DNA of 25,172 bases from an uncultured Collinsella sp. (GTDB lineage Bacteria > Actinomycetota > Coriobacteriia > Coriobacteriales > Coriobacteriaceae), in assembly GCA_902489965.1 (NCBI GenBank), contig CABUCA010000026.1, forward strand, positions 1-25,172, written 5' to 3'. The notes beneath the pieces are model-generated. The model saw only the letters and a program-made list of their open reading frames with translations, did not search any database and was not told where the DNA came from. Shown piece after piece: positions 1 through 7,024 of this stretch. Position 1 is the stretch's first letter. Every line of letters starts with the position of its first letter. The position numbers were made by a program, and so were the translations under genes.

Positions 1-1
1 G

Positions 2-1450
2 CTGGCCGACGTGGTCGAGCGCACGGCCGCGCTGCGTGCCGCGCAGGAGGCGGAAGACACACCCGAGGCCAAGGCCACGCTGCCGCGCCTGCGCGTGTCC
101 GACATTGGCGAGGCGCGCCCCGAGCCGCCGCTGGTCGTGGACACGACCGCGCCCATCCCCTGCCTGCGCCACGGCATCCCCACCAACCGCCTGGCCTACG
201 CCATGCAGTATTTCGACCTGAGCTGCGTCGCGTTTGAGGACCTGCCCTATGTGACACTGCTCTGCCGCCTGCTTAAGCAGCTGCCCACGCGCGAGCACTC
301 GGCCGAGGAACTCGATAACTTGCTCGCCGGCAAGCTCGGCTTTTTGAGCTTTACGACCGAAGTCATGACGCAGCCCGAAGTAGACGGCGTGCGCCCCTAC
401 CTGCTGGTGAGCGCCGGCGCCCTGTCCGAGAAGATCGATGCACTGGCGAGTCTGCCGCGCGAGGTATGGTCGAGCACGCTTTTGCTCGATGCCGACGCCG
501 ACCGCGTGCGCGACGTTCTCACGCAGATTCGCATTGGGCTTGAGCAGGGCTTTATCAACAACGGTCACTCGGCGGCGCTCGGTCGCGCGATGAGCTACAG
601 CTCGCCTTCGGCCGTGGTGCGCGAGCAGCTTTCGGGCGTGAACTTCTACCTGTTCCTGCGCGATCTGCTCGAGCACTTTGACGAGCGACTGGACGACCTG
701 CGCGCCAAGCTTGCCGAGCTGGCAGACCGCATCTTTGTGGCCGATGGCTGCCTGGCAAGTTTTACCGGCAGCGATGAGGACTTTGACGCGTACTGGGATG
801 CCGCGGGCAACCTGGGGCTTGGCGCGGGCGACGGCGCTGCCAGCGGCACGCTCGTGGTGCCGGAGCCGCACGACCGTCACGAGGCGTTCGTTATCCCCAG
901 CGACATCTGCTTTGCGGCAAGCGCGTGCGACCCGCGTCGCCTGGGCATCGACGTGACGGGCGCCTGGGCGGTTGCTGCCAACGCGCTCTCCTACGACTAT
1001 CTGTGGAACGAGATCCGCGTGAAGGGCGGTGCGTACGGCTGCGGATTCCGCGCTGCCGGCGAGCGCCAGGCGGCGTTCTACACCTACCGCGACCCGGCGG
1101 TCGATCCTTCGATTGAGCGCGTGGAACGCGCGGGCGCATGGCTCGGCAGCTTTGAGCCCGACGAGGCCGCCTTCGAGGGCTTTATTGTGAGCTGCGTGAG
1201 CGGCATGGACGCGCCCGTGAAGCCGTACGCGCTCACCAAGCGCCGCAATACGACCTACCTGGCTGGGCTCGATCCGCACGCGCGCGAGGAGCGTCGCGCC
1301 CAGATGCTCGCCGCCACGCCCGGTGAGCTGCGCTCGCTCGGCGCCGATGTGACGCGCATCGCAGCCGCGTCGCCCACCTGTGTTTTTGGCGGCCGAGACG
1401 TCATCGCCAAGAGCAACGCCGGCTTTAACGTAGTCGACCTGCTGGGCTAA
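2..1450 (+). CDS. M16C family metallopeptidase (PreP/Cym1-like), 3' part only
   Basis: The frame is open from the left edge of the window, so the start lies outside; about 482 residues are visible. The fragment matches the C-terminal half of the presequence-protease (M16C) type of zinc peptidase, which degrades peptides inside a closed two-half chamber. Supporting signs are the segment YAMQYFDLSCVAFEDLPYV, typical of the third M16 domain, and RVKGGAYGCGF near residues 340-350, the conserved Gly-rich turn of the C-terminal half. The HxxEH zinc site belongs to the N-terminal half and is not in view, so catalytic competence cannot be judged. The gene ends 15 nt before a strong hairpin. Family assignment is fairly secure; the actual substrate is unknown. 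Confidence 0.85.
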   Translation: MADVVERTAALRAAQEAEDTPEAKATLPRLRVSDIGEARPEPPLVVDTTAPIPCLRHGIPTNRLAYAMQYFDLSCVAFEDLPYVTLLCRLLKQLPTREHSAEELDNLLAGKLGFLSFTTEVMTQPEVDGVRPYLLVSAGALSEKIDALASLPREVWSSTLLLDADADRVRDVLTQIRIGLEQGFINNGHSAALGRAMSYSSPSAVVREQLSGVNFYLFLRDLLEHFDERLDDLRAKLAELADRIFVADGCLASFTGSDEDFDAYWDAAGNLGLGAGDGAASGTLVVPEPHDRHEAFVIPSDICFAASACDPRRLGIDVTGAWAVAANALSYDYLWNEIRVKGGAYGCGFRAAGERQAAFYTYRDPAVDPSIERVERAGAWLGSFEPDEAAFEGFIVSCVSGMDAPVKPYALTKRRNTTYLAGLDPHAREERRAQMLAATPGELRSLGADVTRIAAASPTCVFGGRDVIAKSNAGFNVVDLLG

Positions 1451-1464
1451 GGCACGGCAAGCAA

Positions 1465-1509
1465 AACTACCACGAAGGGCGCAGTTCACAGGCGCCCTTC
1501 GTGGTAGTT
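1465..1509 (+). terminator. Long perfect hairpin after the M16C gene
   Basis: An 18-bp perfect stem (1465-1482 with 1492-1509, left arm AACTACCACGAAGGGCGC) closes a 9-nt loop. It starts 15 nt after the peptidase stop. There is no long T-run on the plus side; the AAAA at 1463-1466 would give a short U-run for minus-strand transcription. A related hairpin with the same CCACGA...TCGTGG stem core follows hicB at 2210-2253. Confidence 0.7.
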
Positions 1510-1543
1510 CGAACACTTGTTCTATACGAACACATGTTCTATA
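1510..1543 (+). promoter_or_regulatory. Two tandem LexA-box-like palindromes upstream of hicA
   Basis: Two 17-bp direct repeats, 16/17 identical, lie at 1510-1526 and 1527-1543. Each contains CGAAC-NNNN-GTTC (CGAACACTTGTTC and CGAACACATGTTC). The second fits the Gram-positive SOS consensus CGAACRNRYGTTY. A possible promoter TTGTTC (1518-1523), 16-nt spacer, TATAGT (1540-1545) overlaps both boxes, so a bound repressor would block it. LexA is the natural candidate by family knowledge, but no lexA gene is in the window and HicB or another regulator could bind instead. Confidence 0.5.
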
Positions 1544-1553
1544 GTAGAGGTGC

Positions 1554-1591
1554 TTGCATCGAACTGAAATTGCAACTAGAATATAGTTGCA
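1554..1591 (+). promoter_or_regulatory. hicAB proximal promoter with inverted-repeat operator
   Basis: A candidate sigma70-type promoter has TTGCAT at 1554-1559, a 17-nt spacer and TAGAAT at 1577-1582. The -10 lies inside an inverted repeat TGCAACT (1571-1577) / AGTTGCA (1585-1591). A palindrome over the -10 and start point is where an autoregulating antitoxin such as HicB would bind. The binding protein is inferred. Confidence 0.5.
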
Positions 1592-1605
1592 GAATGTGAG
1601 GCGGG

Positions 1606-1869
1606 ATGACTCGATCCGATAAACTCATCGCCCAGCTGCTTAGCTGTCCTTCAACGTATAGATTTGCTGACTTTCTTAAAGTTATGGCTTCATATGGCTT
1701 TGAAATGGACAGCAAAGGCAAGACGTCCGGATCGCGCGTTCGCTTCTACAGGCCATCAGATGGCAGGATGTTCGTAATGCACGCGCCTTATCCATCTGAC
1801 GAATTGACAGCGGGGACCATTCGAAACATCGTTCGCTTTCTGCAAGATGTCGGAGGTAGTCATGAGTAA
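1606..1869 (+). CDS. hicA: HicA-like mRNA interferase toxin
   Basis: An 87-residue protein with the HicA double-stranded-RNA-binding-like fold. It shows an N-terminal helix (SDKLIAQLLSCP), then FADFLKVMASYGFEMDSKG, the SGSRVRF strand, and MHAPYPSDELTAGTIRNIVRFL at the end. Family members cleave mRNA in a translation-independent way and halt growth until HicB neutralises them. In close relatives the late motif often reads HKPHP; here it is HAPYP, so the second His is Tyr while the first is kept. The start is set by a GAGGCGGG ribosome site just upstream of the ATG. The stop overlaps the hicB start by 8 nt, the usual toxin-first hicAB order. Base composition is lower in GC than the flanking genes, suggesting horizontal acquisition. 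Confidence 0.85.
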   Translation: MTRSDKLIAQLLSCPSTYRFADFLKVMASYGFEMDSKGKTSGSRVRFYRPSDGRMFVMHAPYPSDELTAGTIRNIVRFLQDVGGSHE

Positions 1870-2191
1870 CGTTTTGGCATACAAGGGTTATTTCGCCCCG
1901 GTCGAGTTCGATGCCGAACAGCATGTGCTAACAGGTATGGTCGCCGGCATTAGGGACGCAATTGTATTTGAAGGCTCCACGGTTGAAGAAGTGGAGCGAT
2001 GCTTCCACGACGCCGTCGACGATTACCTTGAGTTTTGTGCCGAAAAGGGCAAGGAACCAGAGCGGGCTTTTAAGGGCTCATTCAATGTGAGAACAGGCTC
2101 CGAGCTTCACAAGCAGGCAGCACTGGCGGCGGCAAAGAAGGGTGAATCGCTTAACAAATTTGTGGCCGAAGCAATCGCCGCGGCGTTGTAA
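1862..2191 (+). CDS. hicB: HicB-like antitoxin
   Basis: A 109-residue antitoxin of the HicB family. Residues 1-55 form the partial RNase-H-like domain that wraps the toxin (YKGYFAPVEFDAEQHVLTGMV, then GSTVEEVERCFHDAVDDYLEFC). The C-terminal 35 residues (SELHKQAALAAAKKGESL, ending NKFVAEAIAAAL) are a ribbon-helix-helix DNA-binding segment, so it can repress its own promoter. The ATG at 1862 is preferred over an in-frame ATG at 1847 because GGAGGT sits at 1852-1857. Its start overlaps the end of hicA, implying translational coupling. A strong terminator follows 18 nt after the stop. Confidence 0.87.
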   Translation: MSNVLAYKGYFAPVEFDAEQHVLTGMVAGIRDAIVFEGSTVEEVERCFHDAVDDYLEFCAEKGKEPERAFKGSFNVRTGSELHKQAALAAAKKGESLNKFVAEAIAAAL

Positions 2192-2209
2192 TAGAGACGA
2201 GTCGCCATC

Positions 2210-2253
2210 AAAACAACCACGAGGGTGTCTGTGTTCCCTTCGTGGTTGTTTTT
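2210..2253 (+). terminator. Rho-independent terminator after hicB
   Basis: A 16-bp stem with a single bulged T (2210-2225 with 2236-2252) closes a 10-nt loop and is followed by a run of Ts (2249-2253). The stem core resembles the hairpin at 1465-1509, so the hicAB module is bracketed by two related hairpins. Confidence 0.85.
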
Positions 2254-2269
2254 GCTGTTTGCCCAGATA

Positions 2270-2314
2270 AAACCTGCCAAAATAAACCTGTCCCTTTTTG
2301 GTAGGTTTGGGAGA
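2270..2314. repeat. REP-like palindromic element, copy 1
   Basis: The element begins AAACCTGCCAAAATAAACC and ends TTTTTGGTAGGTTTGGGAG. The outer arms AAACCTGCCAAAA and TTTTGGTAGGTTT pair with one wobble. A nearly identical copy lies at 20224-20266, so this is a dispersed repeat. It sits between the hicB terminator and the cyclo-ligase ATG. Confidence 0.75.
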
Positions 2315-2324
2315 GAGGGCCGGG

Positions 2325-2921
2325 ATGGACAAGGCTGAGTTGCGGCGAGCGGTGATTGCTCGGCGCGATGCTATTGATTTGGACTTGCAGGCGGCGAAGT
2401 CTGCTGATATCTGTGCGCGGCTGGTTGAGCTGCTGGGCCGCTTGGATGCCGCGGCGCCGCGCACCGTTGCCGTCTATGCCGCGATGGGTTCCGAGGCAGA
2501 CCCTGCCGCGTTTGCCGCTGCGGCCGCCGTGCGCGGCTGGCGCGTGGCCTATCCGTGCATGCTCTCGGCAGCAGACGCCGTGGCTTGTGGCCAGCGTATG
2601 TGCATGCGGGCAGTTGCTGTCGACGATGCGTCCGCGGCTCCGTTTATCGGCCACCCCACGCGGGCCTTCGCGGCCATGGACATCGACAGCAGCCGCTTCC
2701 CTATCGTGCCTGCCGAAGCACTCGACATGATTGTTGTGCCGCTCGTGGCCTTCGACCAAACCGGCGCGCGCCTGGGCTACGGCGGCGGCTGCTATGACCG
2801 CTACCTGCCCATGCTCTCGCCCGCATGTCAAATCATCGGCATCGCCTTTGACGAGCAGCACGTCGACCACATCCCCATCGATGCCCACGACCTGCCGCTA
2901 CCCCGCATCATCAGCGCCTAA
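2325..2921 (+). CDS. 5-formyltetrahydrofolate cyclo-ligase
   Basis: A 198-residue ATP-dependent enzyme that converts 5-formyl-THF to 5,10-methenyl-THF, returning a dead-end folate to the one-carbon pool in the cytoplasm. The family signature is LGYGGGCYDRYL, near residue 150, which contains the Gly-rich ATP/phosphate loop. VVPLVAFDQTGARLGYGG just before it and the N-terminal KAELRRAVIARRDAI also fit. Length is normal for the family. The frame opens earlier, at a TTG at 2298, but that lies inside the dispersed palindrome; the ATG at 2325 is preceded by a purine-rich GGGAGAGAGGGC stretch and gives the expected N-terminus. It converges on metA with 23 nt between stops. Confidence 0.92.
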   Translation: MDKAELRRAVIARRDAIDLDLQAAKSADICARLVELLGRLDAAAPRTVAVYAAMGSEADPAAFAAAAAVRGWRVAYPCMLSAADAVACGQRMCMRAVAVDDASAAPFIGHPTRAFAAMDIDSSRFPIVPAEALDMIVVPLVAFDQTGARLGYGGGCYDRYLPMLSPACQIIGIAFDEQHVDHIPIDAHDLPLPRIISA

Positions 2922-2944
2922 CGGCTGGCGCACCTCCCGACGGC

Positions 2945-3871
2945 CTAGTGCTCCTCGCCGGCGCGGGCCAGGTCGTAGGGCGTGGTCTGGTAGACGTAGT
3001 AGTTGAGCCAGTTGGTGTAGAACAGCTGAGCCTGGCTGCGCCAGACGTTGCGCGGCTCGGCGGTGGGGTCGTCGCCCGGGAAGTAATGCGCCGGCACCTG
3101 AGGGTTGAGGCCGCGCTTCACATCGCGCTCGTACTCCAGGCGCAGCGTATCGGTGTCGTACTCGGGATGGCCAAAAACAAAGAAGCGACGGCTGTCGGTC
3201 GACTTGACGATATACAGGCCCACCTCGTCGGACACGGCCACGACCTCAAGCTGCGGCTCGGCCTCCACGTCCTCGCGGCGCACGTCGGTGTTGCGCGAAT
3301 GTACGGCATAGAAGCGGTCGTCAAAGCCGCGGACCAGCGGGCTTTGCGGCTTCACCAGATAATGCTCGAACACGCCACTCGCCTTTGCCGGCAGGTCGTA
3401 CTTCTGGATACCGTAATGATGGTAGAGCCCCGCCTGCGCGCCCCAACAAATGTGCAGCGTAGAGTGTACGTGCGTGGTGGACCAATCCATGATCTGGCAG
3501 AGCTCGGGCCAGTAGTCGACCTCCTCGAACGGCATCTGCTCCACCGGCGCGCCCGTGATGATCAGGCCGTCGTAGTGGATGTCGCGGATGTCGTCGAACG
3601 TGCGGTAGAACGTCTCCAGGTGGCCGGCGCTCACGTGCGTGGCCTCGTGCGTCTTGGTGCGCAGCAGGTCCACCTCCACCTGCAGCGGCGTGTTGGAGAG
3701 CTTGCGCATGATCTGCGTCTCGGTGGCGATCTTGGTGGGCATGAGGTTGAGGATGAGCACGCGCAGCGGACGGATGTCCTGGTGCAGCGCGCGGTACTCG
3801 GTCATGACAAAGATGTTCTCGCTCTCGAGCTGCGCGGCGGCAGGGAGGGCGTCGGGGATGCGAATGGGCAT
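2945..3871 (-). CDS. metA: Homoserine O-acyltransferase MetA, probably acetyl-CoA-dependent
   Basis: A 308-residue MetA-family enzyme that acylates homoserine in the first committed step of methionine synthesis. The catalytic residues are at canonical positions: Cys142 in HICWGAQAG, and His235 and Glu237 in FGHPEYD. Residue 111 is Glu (GAPVE). Family work on Bacillus MetA linked Glu111 to acetyl-CoA use and Gly111 (as in E. coli GAPLG) to succinyl-CoA use, so this enzyme is predicted to be a homoserine O-acetyltransferase despite the usual succinyltransferase name. The start is supported by AAGGAG a few bases upstream. No other methionine gene is next to it, so it appears monocistronic. Confidence 0.95.
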   Translation of the reverse strand: MPIRIPDALPAAAQLESENIFVMTEYRALHQDIRPLRVLILNLMPTKIATETQIMRKLSNTPLQVEVDLLRTKTHEATHVSAGHLETFYRTFDDIRDIHYDGLIITGAPVEQMPFEEVDYWPELCQIMDWSTTHVHSTLHICWGAQAGLYHHYGIQKYDLPAKASGVFEHYLVKPQSPLVRGFDDRFYAVHSRNTDVRREDVEAEPQLEVVAVSDEVGLYIVKSTDSRRFFVFGHPEYDTDTLRLEYERDVKRGLNPQVPAHYFPGDDPTAEPRNVWRSQAQLFYTNWLNYYVYQTTPYDLARAGEEH

Positions 3872-4038
3872 GAATGCTCCTTACGAGTCAGTTGCAGTTA
3901 TGGTACAACGACCGGCCCCATCCGCGCGAGTACATCGCCCGGCGATGCCGTCAGCGGCCCAAATCACTCCAAAAGTAGAGATTAAGGCATGCCCAAAAAT
4001 CTATGGCGCTTTAGCCTAGCAAAGTGGCAGCAGGACGC

Positions 4039-4074
4039 TACAATGGTTCGACGCGAAAAACTCGGCCGAAAGGA
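4039..4074 (+). promoter_or_regulatory. Putative -10 and ribosome site for the dehydrogenase
   Basis: TACAAT at 4039-4044 is a good -10 hexamer about 38 nt before the ATG; no strong -35 is visible at normal spacing. AAAGGA at 4069-4074 is the ribosome site that fixes the start at 4082 rather than an earlier in-frame start at 3989. Confidence 0.45.
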
Positions 4075-4081
4075 TACGTAT

Positions 4082-5059
4082 ATGTACCAGACGCGTAAGA
4101 TCGGTGTGGTCGGCCAGGGCCACGTAGGAGCACATGTCGCCAACAGCCTGCTTATGCAGGGCATTGCCGACGAGCTGTACCTGTGCGATATCAACGAGGC
4201 CAAGGTGACGTCCGAGGTCCAGGACCTGCGCGACTCCCTTTCGTTTGTCCCGTACAACACCAAGATCGTCAACTGCTACGACCACTACGAGGAACTGGCC
4301 TGCTGCGACGTCATCGTCAACGCCGCCGGCAAGGTCGCGCTTGCCGCTGGCAACCGCGACGGCGAGCTGTTCTTTACCACCGACGCCGCCCGCACCTTTG
4401 CCAAGCGCATCGTCGACGCCGGCTTTGACGGCATCCTCGTGAGCATCTCCAACCCCTGCGACGTCGTGTGCACCGAGCTGTGGCACCTGACCGGCTACGA
4501 TCCCAAGAAGATCATCGGCTCGGGCTGCGGTCTGGACTCCGCCCGCTTGCGCACCGAGATCTCCAAGAAGGTCGGCGTGAGCCCCAAGTCCATCAATGCC
4601 TACATGATCGGCGAGCACGGCTTTAGCCAGCTTGCCGCCTTTAAGGCCGCAACCATCGCCGGCAAGAGCCTCAACGAACTTCAAGCCGAGAACCCCGACA
4701 AGTACGCCTTCGACCACATGGAGGTCGAGGAGCTTGCACGCAAGGGCGGCTATGTGACCTACCAGGGCAAGCAGTGTACCGAGTACGCCGTTGCCAACTC
4801 CGCCGCGCGCGTCTGCGCCGCCGTGCTGCACAACGAGCACGCCGTGCTTTCGGCCTCTACGCTTATGACCGGCCAGTATGGCGAGGAGGGTATCTTTACC
4901 TCCCTGCCGTGCGTGATCGGTGCCGAGGGCGTCGAGGAGGTCTACACACTCGACCTTTCCGAGCACGAGCTCGAGGGCTTCCACAAGAGCTGCCAGCACA
5001 TCCGCGACAACATCGCCCAGCTCGACTGGTGGGAAGCCGAGGCATACGACGCCAAGTAA
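4082..5059 (+). CDS. L-2-hydroxyacid dehydrogenase (L-lactate / L-2-hydroxyisocaproate type)
   Basis: A 325-residue NAD-dependent enzyme of the LDH/MDH superfamily that interconverts 2-oxoacids and L-2-hydroxyacids. Visible features are the Rossmann motif GVVGQGHVGAHVA at the N-terminus, the NAD-binding SNPCDVV, SGCGLDSARLR, and the catalytic His in MIGEHGFSQ. The substrate loop reads AGNRDGELFFTT, unlike the GxxQxPGETR loop of classical LDH. Together with EELARKGGYVTYQGK and YAVANSAARVCAAVL it is closer to the Lactobacillus L-2-hydroxyisocaproate dehydrogenase. A branched-chain or other bulky 2-oxoacid is therefore as plausible a substrate as pyruvate. The gene is monocistronic, with its own promoter and a terminator. 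Confidence 0.85.
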   Translation: MYQTRKIGVVGQGHVGAHVANSLLMQGIADELYLCDINEAKVTSEVQDLRDSLSFVPYNTKIVNCYDHYEELACCDVIVNAAGKVALAAGNRDGELFFTTDAARTFAKRIVDAGFDGILVSISNPCDVVCTELWHLTGYDPKKIIGSGCGLDSARLRTEISKKVGVSPKSINAYMIGEHGFSQLAAFKAATIAGKSLNELQAENPDKYAFDHMEVEELARKGGYVTYQGKQCTEYAVANSAARVCAAVLHNEHAVLSASTLMTGQYGEEGIFTSLPCVIGAEGVEEVYTLDLSEHELEGFHKSCQHIRDNIAQLDWWEAEAYDAK

Positions 5060-5101
5060 GCGTCGGTTGCCGCGACACCTCGTGAATCTAAGCGCAATAC
5101 C

Positions 5102-5142
5102 AAGCGGGCTGCGTCGGAAATCCCCGGCGCGGCCCGCTTTTT
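5102..5142 (+). terminator. Rho-independent terminator after the dehydrogenase
   Basis: A 12-bp stem with one wobble (AAGCGGGCTGCG at 5102-5113 with 5128-5139) is followed by a T-run at 5138-5142, about 43 nt after the stop codon. Confidence 0.9.
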
Positions 5143-5205
5143 GACTCAAACGACACGCTTGCGAATCGAAGGTGAATGTTTTTTCGACAGATGGAACAGG
5201 GCGCT

Positions 5206-5853
5206 TTAATCCTCAAACCACGCGATTGCGCGAATGGGCGAGCCGTCGCAATCCTCAATTTTGAGCGGTGCGCAGCTAAACCAGAACAGATCGTCGCCGC
5301 AACAGTCCAAGTCCTTAAGATTCTCGATGTTAACGATATCGCATGCGCGGAACAACTTCTTGTGGCGCGTCAGGTTTTCGTCCGCGATGGGGTCGAGTCC
5401 AATTACATCAAAGCCGACGCCCTTGTAGCCGCCGTCGATGATCAGGTCCAACACCTCGTCGTCCACGCAAGGATAGTCGCCAAAGTACGCCTCGGTTCCC
5501 CAGCGCTTATCCCAACCCAAGTTGAACAGCAAAAACTCGGCTTGGGTCACCTTATCGCCATAGGGATGGAGCTGCTCCACAGTAATGGCCTCACCCTCGG
5601 CGAGCATGCGGCAATCGACAACCAATGCCCTGCCTATAAACTGGCTTGCCGGAAACGCATCGAGTGTCGTGCGGTCGGCAAACAGATGCGCCGGTGAATC
5701 CATATGCGTCCCCGTATGGGCGTACATCTGCATGAGCGTCTCTTTAAATCCGTCGTGCTCGTAGGTGCTCGACGGCAGCAGCTTGGGTGTATCGGCTCCG
5801 GGAAATACCGGCATGTCTTCCCTAATAGTGTGAGTCAAATCAAGCACGCGCAT
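5206..5853 (-). CDS. Cyclase-family metal-dependent hydrolase (kynurenine-formamidase-like)
   Basis: A 215-residue protein of the cyclase/kynurenine formamidase family. The metal-binding signature HTGTHMDSPAH is present near residues 46-56, and the N-terminal LDLTHTIREDMPVFPG is typical. Members hydrolyse amides or cyclic compounds (N-formylkynurenine, isatin, cyclic polyketides) with a divalent metal in the active site. No tryptophan-degradation genes are near, so the substrate is unknown. The ATG at 5853 is preferred: a GGGGA precedes it at suitable spacing, while an earlier in-frame ATG at 5880 abuts the upstream gene's terminator. It lies 84 nt downstream of SIS1 on the same strand and may receive readthrough from it. 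Confidence 0.8.
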   Translation of the reverse strand: MRVLDLTHTIREDMPVFPGADTPKLLPSSTYEHDGFKETLMQMYAHTGTHMDSPAHLFADRTTLDAFPASQFIGRALVVDCRMLAEGEAITVEQLHPYGDKVTQAEFLLFNLGWDKRWGTEAYFGDYPCVDDEVLDLIIDGGYKGVGFDVIGLDPIADENLTRHKKLFRACDIVNIENLKDLDCCGDDLFWFSCAPLKIEDCDGSPIRAIAWFED

Positions 5854-5882
5854 GTTCAATCCCCATTTCTTTCTTGGCAAAG

Positions 5883-5915
5883 CAAAACGGGGCCCGCACT
5901 TGGCGGAAGCCCCGT
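5883..5915 (-). terminator. Hairpin terminator after SIS protein 1
   Basis: The outer stem ACGGGGC (5887-5893) pairs with GCCCCGT (5909-5915), and the minus-strand transcript continues into TTTTGC. It lies between SIS1 and the cyclase-like gene. Confidence 0.75.
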
Positions 5916-5937
5916 CGTGAGAGGTTATTCCCGGTAC

Positions 5938-6906
5938 CTAGTACTGCTCGATGCCCATGTAGCGACGAATCTCGGGGCTGTGGTCGAACACCTTGCCGCG
6001 GGCGGCACGCAGCTCGCAGCTCATCGCGTAGAAGAAGATCGGCTCCAGGTACGAACGCACGCTGGCAGGCACTTCACCCACGCCGTACTCGAGCGCATCG
6101 AGCACCATGACGGTATCGGTGTGCGTGTTGAGGAACGCAAGAGCGCGCTCCTCCATGGGGCGGCACTCGCCCGATCCGAGCTGCACAAAGTAGAACACGC
6201 CGGGCTCGGTGGCTTCGAACGGGCCATGGAAGTACTCGCCGGAGTGGATGTAGCAGCAGTGCTGCCACTGCATCTCCATGAGCGAGCAAATCGCCATGGC
6301 ATAGGTCTGGCTAAAGTTGGGACCGGAGCCCAGGATATAGAAAAACTTGTGCTGCTGGCAGAGCTCGGCAAAGCGGGCGCCCAGCTCGGCGTTGACCTTC
6401 TCACGGGCGGCGGGCAGCAGCGCATCCATCTGCTTGAGGCCCTCATACATGTCGGCGAGTGACTCGTAGCCTTCCTGCTGGTCGAGCAACTCGGCGGCGA
6501 TCAGAGCGCCAATGCCCTGCGGCACCTCAGCCTGCGACACGCCCTCACCCCACGGATAGACCCAGGTAGTCCACTTGCCGTTGTCGATCTTTGAGCCCTC
6601 GCAGTCGGTAAGGGCAATGACCTCGGCACCGGCGGCCAGCGCCATCTCGCAGCCGTCGACGACCTCCTGCGTGTTGCCGCTGTGGCTGCAGGCGATGACG
6701 AGCGACTTCTCGCCAAGACTCTTGGGAGCCATCAGGCAAAACTCGCGCGCCGTGTAGACCGTCGAGGTAAACGTGGTGGCCTCACGCTTGAGCAGCTCGT
6801 TGGCCGGCATGAGATCGATCATCGAACCGCCGCAAGCGATCCAAAAGACGTTCTCGATCTTGCCCTTGCGCTCGATGATTTCCTGAACCAGATCATGTGC
6901 GTTCAT
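5938..6906 (-). CDS. SIS-domain deglycase, FrlB/GfrF-like (SIS1)
   Basis: A 322-residue protein with two sugar isomerase domains, of the type that splits phosphorylated Amadori compounds (such as fructoselysine-6-phosphate) into glucose-6-phosphate and the amine. The first domain carries the sugar-phosphate loop SHSGNTQE (residues 74-81). The second carries HSGEYFHGPFE (221-231), whose Glu is expected to be catalytic in FrlB and GlmS-type enzymes. A C-terminal His lies at 309 (VFDHSPEIRRYM). The start has a GGAGGAG site. It has its own promoter region with two copies of a repeat motif and lies directly downstream of a HutC-type regulator gene. Natural substrate is unknown; an N-acetylhexosamine or other amino-sugar phosphate cannot be excluded. 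Confidence 0.85.
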   Translation of the reverse strand: MNAHDLVQEIIERKGKIENVFWIACGGSMIDLMPANELLKREATTFTSTVYTAREFCLMAPKSLGEKSLVIACSHSGNTQEVVDGCEMALAAGAEVIALTDCEGSKIDNGKWTTWVYPWGEGVSQAEVPQGIGALIAAELLDQQEGYESLADMYEGLKQMDALLPAAREKVNAELGARFAELCQQHKFFYILGSGPNFSQTYAMAICSLMEMQWQHCCYIHSGEYFHGPFEATEPGVFYFVQLGSGECRPMEERALAFLNTHTDTVMVLDALEYGVGEVPASVRSYLEPIFFYAMSCELRAARGKVFDHSPEIRRYMGIEQY

Positions 6907-6940
6907 GCTGATGCTCCTCCTTGTGGGGCGGCTTTGAACG

Positions 6941-6988
6941 ACGACAGCTCGTACCTGCTGTCGTTCTATGTTGTCCTATTTATAGCAC
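6941..6988 (-). promoter_or_regulatory. SIS1 promoter, operator copy 1 and leader hairpin
   Basis: On the minus strand an extended -10 (TGCTATAAA, about 6980-6988) is followed at once by ATAGGACAACATAGAAC (6979-6963), a 10-bp-period direct repeat that would cover the transcription start. Just downstream, ACGACAGC (6941-6948) pairs with GCTGTCGT (6957-6964) to give an 8-bp leader hairpin. The overlap with the start point suggests repression by the adjacent GntR. Confidence 0.5.
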
Positions 6989-7024
6989 GTGTAACAACGC
7001 CCGTGAAGTCATCTCAGCAAATTT

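Noticed and set aside
1510..1543. The hicA upstream repeats as GntR1 operators, because TGTTCTAT also occurs at 7025-7041
   Set aside because: The GntR1-linked sites are direct repeats without the GAAC-N4-GTTC palindrome; the shared eight bases are probably chance, although binding data could change this.
2298..2324. TTG start for the cyclo-ligase giving nine extra residues
   Set aside because: It lies inside the dispersed palindrome, has no clear ribosome site, and the ATG at 2325 gives the family's normal N-terminus.
2948..3985. Long open frame antisense to metA (345 aa)
   Set aside because: It is a shadow of a well-supported metA gene; high-GC codon bias opens the opposite frame, and the translation matches no recognisable family.
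3989..4081. Upstream start for the dehydrogenase adding 31 residues
   Set aside because: The Rossmann motif should begin within about ten residues of the start, and the ribosome site and -10 element lie inside this stretch.
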